NCBI GenBank assembly: GCA_039680605.1
Contig: JBDKTA010000009.1
Span: forward strand, 62,001 to 126,000
Direction of reading: 5' to 3'
Source: Planctomycetaceae bacterium
GTDB lineage: Bacteria > Planctomycetota > Phycisphaerae > SM23-33
DNA: 64,000 nucleotides
The notes beneath the pieces are model-generated. The model worked only from the letters and a program-made list of their open reading frames with translations. It did not search any database and was not told where the DNA came from. Numbering within the stretch: position 1 is the first letter of the stretch; every line of letters starts with the position of its first letter. Made by a program: the position numbers and the translations under genes. Below are positions 44,283 through 51,068 of this stretch, piece by piece.

Positions 44283-44370
44283 GGGTGGCATGGCGACACG
44301 CGAAGCGGGTCGCCATGGGGCAATGGGGATGGATGGATGCGATGGATGGATGGATGGATGGATGGGACCG
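44283..44370. repeat. Family B palindrome and GGAT tandem repeats
   Basis: 44283-44320 is a family B unit (GGGTGGCATGGCGACACGCG AA GCGGGTCGCCATGGGG). It is followed by GGATG tandem units (44333-44366) like those at 61825-61852. Confidence 0.75.
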
Positions 44371-44574
44371 TTAAGGCAGCCTTATCACTTTGGCCCCGCG
44401 ACGAACGTGCTCCTCAATATGCCGCTCTACGATAGACGGATCGGCCGCAATTGCCATCTCCGACATCTCAAGGACGATTTCCAAGCGACGTTCCATGCTC
44501 AGTGTTCGAAACCAATGAACGCGTTCTTCCATCGGAAGACGCCACATTTTCAAGGTCTCTTCGTCCATGTCCAT
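44371..44574 (-). CDS. Hypothetical small charged protein
   Basis: A 67-residue frame from an ATG at 44574. The product is rich in Glu, Arg and Met, with a likely amphipathic helix region MEERVHWFRTLSMERRLEIV and a helical tail ERHIEEHVRRGAKVIRLP. The periodicity looks protein-like, but no ribosome-binding site is clear and no family is recognised. Confidence 0.45.
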   Translation of the reverse strand: MDMDEETLKMWRLPMEERVHWFRTLSMERRLEIVLEMSEMAIAADPSIVERHIEEHVRRGAKVIRLP

Positions 44575-44614
44575 ATTGTAGCTGACCAAGCCCCCTGGCG
44601 GTATCTGTTTCGTC

Positions 44615-44648
44615 CTCGTCGTCGTCCTCGTCCTCGTCGTCGGTTTCT
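44615..44648. repeat. 34-bp GAC/GAG-rich dispersed repeat, copy 2
   Basis: The reverse complement is identical over 34 bases to 6270-6303. It lies between the small hypothetical gene and the lsrF-like gene. Confidence 0.7.
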
Positions 44649-44668
44649 CTTTTTTCCACAGCGATTTA

Positions 44669-44696
44669 TTGCTTTCCCGCCCGGAAAAAGTAGAAT
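44669..44696 (+). promoter_or_regulatory. Candidate promoter of the lsrF-like gene
   Basis: TTGCTT, 16 bases, then TAGAAT, about 38 bases before the ATG. Confidence 0.45.
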
Positions 44697-44734
44697 ACGC
44701 TCCGTCAGACCCCCCCGCGCGACAAGGAACAAGC

Positions 44735-45616
44735 ATGGCCGACAAAGACGTCAAGAGCGACGCCAAGGACTTCCACGAAAGCGTTCCGGTTTCCAGCGAC
44801 AAGTTCTTTCTCAAGGGTGCGCACTCGCTCGACTGGGGCATGCAGAACCGCCTGGCGCGGATCTTCAACCCGCGATCGGGGCGCACCGTTATGCTGGCGT
44901 TCGACCACGGGTACTTCATGGGCCCGACGTCCGGCCTGGAGCGCATGGACCTGAGCATCGTGCCGCTGGCCGAGCACGTCGACGCCCTGATGTGTACCCG
45001 CGGGGCGCTGCGGACGACGATCTCGGCGGCGACCTCGCGCCCGGTCGTGCTGCGGTGCAGCGCCGGCGTGAGCATCCTGAAAGAACTGTCCGAGGAGCTC
45101 ATCGGCGTCGACATCGAAGACGCCATCCGCATCAACGCCTCGGCGATCACCTGCCAGGTGTTCATCGGCGGGCCCTTCGAGCACCAGACCATCGGCAATC
45201 TCGTCAAGCTCATCGACTCGGGCAACCGCCACGGCATCCCCACGCTGGCCGTCACTGCCGTGGGCAAAGAGCTCGTCCGCGACAGCCGCTACCTCGGTCT
45301 GGCGACGCGCATCTGCGCGGAGCTGGGCGCGCACTTCGTCAAGACGTACTTCTGCGAAGAGGGCTTCGAGCAGGTCGTGGCCGGCTGCCCGATCCCAGTG
45401 GTGATCGCCGGCGGCAAGAAACTGCCCGAGATGGACGCGCTGGACATGGCATACAAGGCCATCGACCAGGGCGCCGCCGGCGTCGACATGGGCCGCAACA
45501 TCTTCCTGTCCGACAGCCCGCTGGGGATGGTCAAGGCCGTCCGCGGCATCGTGCATGACGGGCTAAGCGTCAAAGAGGCATACGAGCTTTACCAGACGAT
45601 CAAGAACGAGCGATAG
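44735..45616 (+). CDS. LsrF/FbaB-type class I aldolase or thiolase
   Basis: A 293-residue TIM-barrel protein like LsrF (3-hydroxy-5-phosphonooxypentane-2,4-dione thiolase) and archaeal-type fructose-bisphosphate aldolases. Landmarks are LAFDHGYFMGP, FVKTYFCEEGFEQV (with the Schiff-base Lys in VKTYF) and VVIAGGKKLPE, then GAAGVDMGRNIFLS. No other lsr genes are nearby, so its true substrate is open; a sugar-phosphate aldolase is likely. AAGGAAC precedes the ATG and a terminator follows. Confidence 0.85.
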   Translation: MADKDVKSDAKDFHESVPVSSDKFFLKGAHSLDWGMQNRLARIFNPRSGRTVMLAFDHGYFMGPTSGLERMDLSIVPLAEHVDALMCTRGALRTTISAATSRPVVLRCSAGVSILKELSEELIGVDIEDAIRINASAITCQVFIGGPFEHQTIGNLVKLIDSGNRHGIPTLAVTAVGKELVRDSRYLGLATRICAELGAHFVKTYFCEEGFEQVVAGCPIPVVIAGGKKLPEMDALDMAYKAIDQGAAGVDMGRNIFLSDSPLGMVKAVRGIVHDGLSVKEAYELYQTIKNER

Positions 45617-45667
45617 GGACAGCAGGCGCGCTCTCGGTTGTCGAGGGTAAAGGATTACCCAAAAAGC

Positions 45668-45700
45668 GAGCCCCGGACCGCAAGATCCGGGGCTCGTTTT
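45668..45700 (+). terminator. Rho-independent terminator after the lsrF-like gene
   Basis: Perfect stem GAGCCCCGGA / TCCGGGGCTC with an 8-base loop, followed by GTTTT. It lies 52 bases after the stop. Confidence 0.9.
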
Positions 45701-45731
45701 CAGTAGCATGGGCATCCTGCCCATGAGTAGT

Positions 45732-45761
45732 TTGGAAATCCATACTTTTGTATGGTATAAT
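45732..45761 (+). promoter_or_regulatory. brnTA promoter with internal operator palindrome
   Basis: -35 TTGGAA, 18 bases, -10 TATAAT. The spacer carries a perfect palindrome CCATAC-TTTT-GTATGG (45740-45755) that fills it to the -10 box. This is the place where a BrnA-type antitoxin would repress its own operon. Confidence 0.7.
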
Positions 45762-45777
45762 TTATGGAGAGCTTGCA

Positions 45778-46068
45778 ATGGCGAAGGCGAGTTTCGAATG
45801 GGACATTCGCAAGGATGTTGAGAACCAACGCAAACACTGAGTCTCGTTTGGGCTGGCACAGCAGGCTTTCCTGGATACGCGCCGCATCATCGCACGTGAC
45901 TTGGCCCACAGCGCAGGGGAAGCCAGGTATTACTGCATCGGGCGAGTTGGCCCGGGGATTCTGACCGTCCGGTTCACTTACCGTGGCGGAACCATCCGCC
46001 TGATTGGCGCGGGGTATTGGCGGAAAGGAAAGAAGTTATATGAAGAAGAAAATAAAATACACGGATGA
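45778..46068 (+). pseudogene. brnT: brnT toxin gene with a premature TGA
   Basis: The frame starts at an ATG at 45778 and codes ASFEWDIRKDVENQRKH, then meets TGA at 45838-45840. It continues in the same frame as VSFGLAQQAFLDTRR ... RYYCIGRVGPGILTVRFTYRGG ... IRLIGAGYW to a natural stop at 46066-46068. BrnT proteins have Gly at the interrupted position (KHGVSF), so a single GGA to TGA change explains the stop. Otherwise the length (96 codons) and conserved parts are intact. The ribonuclease toxin is therefore probably silent. Confidence 0.85.
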
Positions 46069-46267
46069 ACCTTTGGAGATGGAGAAGATCAAGGACTTCC
46101 TGCCTTCGCCCGACCAATTGGCTCTTAAAGAGCCGACAGTGAAGGTCACGCTAAGCCTCAGCCGCGGGACCGTGGAGTTCTTCAAGGCCCAGGCCCGCAG
46201 ACGCGGCTCACCTTACCAGAAGATGATCCGCCGGCTTTTGGATGTCTACGCATCCCGTTTTCTTTAG
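46040..46267 (+). CDS. brnA: BrnA-type antitoxin
   Basis: A 75-residue ribbon-helix-helix antitoxin. The DNA-binding strand-helix reads VKVTLSLSRGTVEFFKAQARRRGSPYQKMIRRLLDVYAS. It starts inside the end of brnT (29-base overlap), the usual arrangement, with GGAAAGGAAAG in front of its ATG. It is intact although its toxin gene is interrupted. It would bind the palindrome in the promoter. Confidence 0.88.
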   Translation: MKKKIKYTDEPLEMEKIKDFLPSPDQLALKEPTVKVTLSLSRGTVEFFKAQARRRGSPYQKMIRRLLDVYASRFL

Positions 46268-46344
46268 ATTCTTCTTCTGACTGAGGTGTGCCGTCTCGAT
46301 GCTCTCGCAATGCATGGGCGGGACGCCCATGCCACACAACGAAT

Positions 46345-46373
46345 AACGGGCGGCCGTTTTGCGACCGCCCGTT
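46345..46373 (-). terminator. Terminator-like hairpin of the first PEP-CTERM gene
   Basis: Stem AACGGGCGGTCG / CGGCCGCCCGTT (minus strand) with a CAAAA-type loop, followed by a weak ATTCGTTG tail. A nearly identical hairpin ends the second PEP-CTERM gene. Confidence 0.7.
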
Positions 46374-46401
46374 GGCATTGAGCTCTCTTCGTTGTATCCG
46401 A

Positions 46402-47349
46402 TTACTTCTTGCGACGGCGAATCAAGGCCGCCACGCCGCCGATGACCAGCAGACTCATGGTCGCCGGCTCGGGGACTGGAACGGGATTGTAGAAAGCGAT
46501 TCCCCAGACCTGCGACATGCTGTTGTCGCTGATAAAGAGCGTCTGCGTGAACGTGTCATCGGCGATGGACCATATCTCGTGTCCGCCGGCGGCAGGATTG
46601 ACGGCGTAAAATGCCGTCGTACCGTCCAGCGCTGTCGAGACCGCGCCCCAATACGCCGCGCGGGAATCAATGACCAGATTGGCCGAGGCGCCGCCGACAA
46701 TATTCATCGTCAGGGTCAAGCCCGACCCGCCCGTGCCCCCATCCGATCCACGAATATAGACCGCCCGCCCGACCGTGTAGGTCAGGTCCTGCTTGCCTTC
46801 GTAGTTGGCGATACCGTACGTGTGGTCATGCACGAACGTGCCGGTGGCGGTGTATTCTTTGAAGCGGTCGGCTCCGGAGACATCCACGTAGGCAATGACG
46901 TTGCCGTTGGCTTCCGGGGCGGCGGTCAGCGCCACGGCGGTATCGGGCGTGGTGGCGATCTGCGCGGCCGCACCCGCAGTGGAGCCGGAGATGTCCGTCG
47001 CGTAGATCGTGTTGCCGCTGGCGGTGAACAGGACCTTGTTGACGGTATCGACGGCCATGGCGTTGCGGCCGACGCTCGTGGCCATGCCGACATAGGCCTT
47101 GGTGATCAGGTTGTAGTACGCCACGCCGCTTGCGGTGTTGATGTACAGCAGGTCTCCCACCACGTCCATGTGTGTCGGGGAAGAAAGACCGTTGAGGGTC
47201 ACGTCCGCAAAGAGCGTCTTGGCGCCGCCGGCGTTGTTGTACTGCCAGATCATGCCAGTGCCTTTGTCTCCCACGAACACATCCGCCTGGGCCAAGGTCG
47301 CCAGGCACAGAACCAGAATCAATCCCATGATTACGGAACACTTCTTCAT
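46402..47349 (-). CDS. PEP-CTERM protein, beta-propeller-like
   Basis: A 315-residue secreted protein. A signal peptide (MKKCSVIMGLILVLCLATLAQA) is followed by repeated short beta-strand motifs resembling a propeller (VVGDLLYINTASGVAYYNL, AVDTVNKVLFTASGNTIYATD). It ends in VPEPATMSLLVIGG, a hydrophobic stretch and RRRKK, the PEP-CTERM anchor handled by exosortase. AGGAGAAG precedes the ATG. Its sorting tail is almost identical to that of the next gene. Confidence 0.9.
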   Translation of the reverse strand: MKKCSVIMGLILVLCLATLAQADVFVGDKGTGMIWQYNNAGGAKTLFADVTLNGLSSPTHMDVVGDLLYINTASGVAYYNLITKAYVGMATSVGRNAMAVDTVNKVLFTASGNTIYATDISGSTAGAAAQIATTPDTAVALTAAPEANGNVIAYVDVSGADRFKEYTATGTFVHDHTYGIANYEGKQDLTYTVGRAVYIRGSDGGTGGSGLTLTMNIVGGASANLVIDSRAAYWGAVSTALDGTTAFYAVNPAAGGHEIWSIADDTFTQTLFISDNSMSQVWGIAFYNPVPVPEPATMSLLVIGGVAALIRRRKK

Positions 47350-47653
47350 CGCACTTCTCCTGACCACTGGGCCTTAGGATTCATGTGCCGTGAATATCCG
47401 CAACGTGCGGAAACATGTTTTTCAAGAACGACCACTCGCACGATCAACAAAAAGATGGATGCAACAAACGTCAATGGGCCGGGATTTGCCCGCCTCCGTC
47501 TCTGCTGGCCCGACCGCTCCTGAGGGAACGGCTTCTCCGGGGCTCATCAACGGGGCATCAGGCCCACGACAGATGCAAAATATACCTGAATCCGCCATAA
47601 CTTCAAGTAAATTCAGGGACGACTACGCAATTACTCGGCAAAGCCGGGATGCA
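47350..47653. other. 304-base gap, nothing recognised
   Basis: The leader of the 46402-47349 gene must lie here on the minus strand. I see no promoter consensus or known riboswitch. The region lacks family A-C repeats. Confidence 0.5.
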
Positions 47654-47683
47654 AAACGGGCGACCGTTTCCGGCCGCCCGTTT
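47654..47683 (-). terminator. Terminator of the second PEP-CTERM gene
   Basis: Stem AAACGGGCGGCCG / CGGTCGCCCGTTT with a GAAA loop and TTTT following on the minus strand. Confidence 0.85.
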
Positions 47684-47714
47684 AAGACTGCACTTACGAA
47701 CCGTTGTGCTTCGA

Positions 47715-48980
47715 TTACTTTCTGCGACGGCGAATCAAGGCCGCCACGCCGCCGATGACCAGCAGACTCATCGTCGCCGGCTCGGGGATAGCGCCCAACT
47801 GCTCGAGGAAGATGCCCTTTTCGCCGTTGTAAACCTGATGCAGTTGGAAGTTCACTCCACTGACGGTGAAGGTGGTATCCCAACTGACGCCGTAAGCGTT
47901 GATGTCACCGAGCGCGCCGGTCGTGACGCCGTCGGTCAGGTCTCCGCTACCGACAAGCTGGACGATCGCAAAGACCTGCCCGCCTTCCACGGGCGTATAG
48001 CCGTCCAGCGACAGCAGGAAATCGACCGGGATGACATCGTCCTCGGGGTTTGGGTAGCCCAGGGTATAGGTCTGCTCCGCCGGCGATTCCAACTTGAGAT
48101 TGCCTGAAACCTTGACCGTGTTGAACAATCCGCCGTCGTTAGAGGCATCCAGGATCACTTCCAAGTCTGCCGCATCGGATTTGCCCAGCGGGTCAAAGGC
48201 CGGATAAGCCTGAGCATTGTTGAATGAAATGCTTCCCATGTTGATGTCAGAGGCGGCATCATAGCCCTTGATCTTAAGGAAGCCGCCGCCGATGCCACTG
48301 CCGCCACCTCCGGCTGCATAGTCGCCACTCACCGTGACCTTAGCATTGCCTTCAATGAAGATTCCGGTGTTGCCCACGCCCCAGACGTCACCAGGGGAAA
48401 CACAATAGTTAGAAGAGGTATTCGTGTTTGCCCAAGCGCCGATCGTGAACTGCCCGCCATCGTACACATGCACCGTCCCGGTGGCGGTGTAGCTGTTGGT
48501 GGGATAAAAATACAGGTAGCTGGTGACACCATAGTTGGTCATCGTCGGCGTCCCTGCGACATATCTGTTGTACTGCTCAAGGGAATTGTTACTCACTCCA
48601 TTTGCAGTGCTGCCGCCGCTGATGGTGAGGTTGCCTGAGCCATGTACGCGAATGTCCGCGTAGGCGTCGATCTCAGTTCCTCCATACGTGAATGAAACAG
48701 TCGAAGTGACGTCAACAGGCACCGCAGTCTCAATCACATAGCGCTGGCTGGTTACATCGGAGAAACTGGCAGGGTGCCCGAACCCATAGCTATTTGGGTC
48801 CAGTACTGGGTCCCCAAGATAGGGATAGGAGGACGACCTGGACCACCGCCAGTTCGTCGGGTCGGTTATGTCAGACGATGTCTCTCCAGTCCACTGCCAC
48901 CAGTCAAAAGCCCCAGCCATTGCCGGCGAAGCCAGCGCCAAGCCGGCCAGCACAACCAACACGAGAACTCTCTTTTGCAT
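47715..48980 (-). CDS. PEP-CTERM protein, beta-helix-like
   Basis: A 421-residue secreted protein. Signal peptide MQKRVLVLVVLAGLALASPAMA, then many short strands rich in Gly, Ser, Thr and Asn (for example GNLTISGGSTANG, GTVHVYDGGQFTIG, EGNAKVTVSGDYAAGGGGS), as in autotransporter-like beta-helices. It ends IPEPATMSLLVIGG...RRRRK. GAAGGAGAG precedes the ATG. Cell-surface display is likely; no enzymatic motif is seen. Confidence 0.88.
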   Translation of the reverse strand: MQKRVLVLVVLAGLALASPAMAGAFDWWQWTGETSSDITDPTNWRWSRSSSYPYLGDPVLDPNSYGFGHPASFSDVTSQRYVIETAVPVDVTSTVSFTYGGTEIDAYADIRVHGSGNLTISGGSTANGVSNNSLEQYNRYVAGTPTMTNYGVTSYLYFYPTNSYTATGTVHVYDGGQFTIGAWANTNTSSNYCVSPGDVWGVGNTGIFIEGNAKVTVSGDYAAGGGGSGIGGGFLKIKGYDAASDINMGSISFNNAQAYPAFDPLGKSDAADLEVILDASNDGGLFNTVKVSGNLKLESPAEQTYTLGYPNPEDDVIPVDFLLSLDGYTPVEGGQVFAIVQLVGSGDLTDGVTTGALGDINAYGVSWDTTFTVSGVNFQLHQVYNGEKGIFLEQLGAIPEPATMSLLVIGGVAALIRRRRK

Positions 48981-49055
48981 GTGATCTCTCCTTCTCAAGC
49001 CTTCGACTGCTAATGGTCTTTCTGCTCGCTACACCGCAAGCACGAAAAATCGCCA

Positions 49056-49289
49056 TCATTCCTTCAGAATCTGCTCTGCTAATGCCTTGATGTTCGCATC
49101 ACACTGCGGCAGCTTCGGTAAAACCTGGAGAATCGGACATCGATACAGCCTTCCAGCAATCTGAAAACGTGTTGCGGCCTCAATAATACCACATGCGACT
49201 GTTTCAACAAGACAATTCCGGGTCTCTTGGTACTTATTTTTGTATCGGACATGCCTCCTCGCACCCACGGCCGACGTGAAACCTAGCAC
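49056..49289 (-). CDS. Possible small protein, start or frame uncertain
   Basis: The frame ending at 49056 codes a protein-like tail, CGIIEAATRFQIAGRLYRCP followed by ILQVLPKLPQCDANIKALAEQIL. In this frame only a GTG at 49289 is available. A strong AGGAGGC-ATG lies at 49252 in another frame (MSDTKISTK), just before a CAAAAATAAG run. A one-base slip or indel there would join the two. The local GC is lower than in neighbours. Confidence 0.35.
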   Translation of the reverse strand: MLGFTSAVGARRHVRYKNKYQETRNCLVETVACGIIEAATRFQIAGRLYRCPILQVLPKLPQCDANIKALAEQILKE

Positions 49290-49401
49290 CGGCCGATTCG
49301 CGAATATTGCACATTACCTTATGCTGAAACAAGGCTTGCGCTTACAGCCGGATTAGAGCACCGGACCCTCATCGCTAAGAAGTGGCCGTCTCTGCCATTA
49401 C

Positions 49402-49424
49402 ATGGGCAAGATGCCCATGCTACT
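49402..49424. repeat. Hairpin of the AAGAT-loop type
   Basis: CATGGGCAAGATGCCCATG, as found at 55915 and, in inverted form, near 45709. It overlaps the 3' end of the PurF-like gene. Confidence 0.6.
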
Positions 49425-50814
49425 CCTGCCCGTCCCAGCAGTACGTGCAGAGCTTTTCCTTGGGCAGGCCGATGGCGGCTACGAGGTCTTCCAGGCGCTG
49501 GTACTTGAGCGTCGTCAGGTTCAGTTCCTTGCGGATGACCTCGACCATGGCCTTGTAGCACGTGTCGTTGCCGCGGGCGGTTTTGGGGTCTTTGCAGGCC
49601 CCGCCGATCTGGTCCAGCGCCCGGCGGCCGGCGAGGTCCATCTCGCTGCGGCTGCGCGAGAAGTTCAGGAACTTGCAGCCGTACACCAGCGGCGGGCAGG
49701 CGGGGCGCATGTGTACTTCCTTGGCCCCGGCTTCGTAAAGCATCCGCACGGTGTCCTTGAGCTGCGTGCCGCGGACGATCGAGTCTTCGCAGAACAGCAG
49801 CCGCCTGCCTTTGATGAGCTCCTTGACAGGAATGAGCTTCATGCGGGCCACCAGGTCGCGCATGGTCTGGTTCTGCGGCATGAAGCTTCGCGGCCACGTG
49901 GGCGTGTACTTGACGAACGGGCGGCGATACGGCACGCCGGCGGCAGTGGCGTATCCGATGGCATGTCCGGTTCCCGAATCCGGAATGCCGGCGACGACAT
50001 CGACCTTGACATTGTCGTTGCGCGCCAGAGCTTCGCCGCAGCGGTTGCGGCAGTCTTCGGTGTTGATGCCCTCGTAGGTCGAGGCGGGATAGCCGTAGTA
50101 CACCCACAGGAACGAGCATATCTGCATCCGACTTCCGGGCTTCTTCATCTGCTGGGCGCCGTCGGGCGTCAGCAGCGCGATCTCGCCGGGGCCCAGGTCG
50201 CGCTGGTACTCAAAGCCCAGGTTCGCGAAGGCGCAGGTCTCGATTGTGGCGGCCATCGCGCCGTCGCGGCGGCCCAGGATGATCGGCGTGCGCCCGAGCT
50301 TGTCGCGCGAGGCATAGATGCCCTCTGCCGTCAGCAGCAGCACCGAGCAGGAGCCTTCGATCTGTTCCTGGGCGTTGGCCAGGCCGTCGGTAAAATTGGC
50401 CTCCTGGTTGATCAGCGTGGCGACCAGTTCGGTGGGGTTGACCTCGTTGTTGGCCATCTCAGAGAAGTGCGTGGTGCGTTTGCTGAAGGCCTTGGCGGCC
50501 AGTTGCTCGGCGTTGGTGATCTTTCCGACGGTGACGATGGCGTAGGTGCCCAGGTGCGAGAAGACGATGACGGGCTGGTCTTCGTGGTCGCTGATGGCGC
50601 CGATGCCCAGGATGCCTTTGAGCTTGTGGACGTCGTCCTCGAACTTCGAGCGGAACTGGGCATTCTCGATGTTGTGGATGTATCGCTGAATGCCGCTGCC
50701 GTTGAGAACGGCCAGCCCGCCGCGTTTGGTGCCCAGGTGGGAATGGTAATCAGTGCCGTAGAAGAGGTCGCTGACGCAGTTCTCGCGCGAAGCGACGCCA
50801 AAAAAGCCGCCCAT
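49420..50814 (-). CDS. PurF-like amidophosphoribosyltransferase paralogue lacking the N-terminal Cys
   Basis: A 464-residue PurF homologue. It begins MGGFFGVASRENCVSDLFYGTDYHSHLG, with Gly where the glutaminase nucleophile Cys should be. The PRPP motif is present (LLFCEDSIVRGTQLKDTV), as are four likely iron-sulphur cysteines (QICSF, PACPP, and LCTYC at the end). This type is usually found beside a complete PurF, as here, and may be ammonia-dependent or regulatory. I chose the ATG at 50814; one 9 bases upstream is also possible. Confidence 0.85.
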   Translation of the reverse strand: MGGFFGVASRENCVSDLFYGTDYHSHLGTKRGGLAVLNGSGIQRYIHNIENAQFRSKFEDDVHKLKGILGIGAISDHEDQPVIVFSHLGTYAIVTVGKITNAEQLAAKAFSKRTTHFSEMANNEVNPTELVATLINQEANFTDGLANAQEQIEGSCSVLLLTAEGIYASRDKLGRTPIILGRRDGAMAATIETCAFANLGFEYQRDLGPGEIALLTPDGAQQMKKPGSRMQICSFLWVYYGYPASTYEGINTEDCRNRCGEALARNDNVKVDVVAGIPDSGTGHAIGYATAAGVPYRRPFVKYTPTWPRSFMPQNQTMRDLVARMKLIPVKELIKGRRLLFCEDSIVRGTQLKDTVRMLYEAGAKEVHMRPACPPLVYGCKFLNFSRSRSEMDLAGRRALDQIGGACKDPKTARGNDTCYKAMVEVIRKELNLTTLKYQRLEDLVAAIGLPKEKLCTYCWDGQE

Positions 50815-50944
50815 GCCAGCCATCCTTTCGTTTTGTGCATCTGCCTGTGGAGACTCTTACCGGATGGAGGGGCGTTTGTCCAGCGGTGCAAGAAGATTAC
50901 CACAGAGGCACAGAGAGCCCTGAGGTGAAAGAACGTTCCGGGAG

Positions 50945-51066
50945 AAAAGTTGGGACGCTTACCACTTTCGATACATCCAGAATGTTAACGGCCTCTGCAG
51001 GGTAATCGTCTTAAGACTCGGCAATCTCGCCTTCGGGACCAGAAAGTGGTAAGCGTCCCAACTTTT
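50945..51066. repeat. 122-bp element with 25-bp perfect terminal inverted repeats
   Basis: The left arm starts AAAAGTTGGGACGCTTACCA and the right arm (51042-51066) is its perfect complement. The 72-base centre contains no gene. It lies between the two PurF genes, 3 bases before the second gene's stop. Confidence 0.85.
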
Positions 51067-51068
51067 TC

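Noticed and set aside
45838-45840. TGA in brnT read as selenocysteine or glycine
   Set aside because: No SECIS-like hairpin was recognised, the other genes use TGA as a normal stop (for example birA, murI and the esterase), and the site is Gly in relatives, so a nonsense mutation is simpler.
47350-47653. A riboswitch before the first PEP-CTERM gene
   Set aside because: I could not match the sequence to any known aptamer core.
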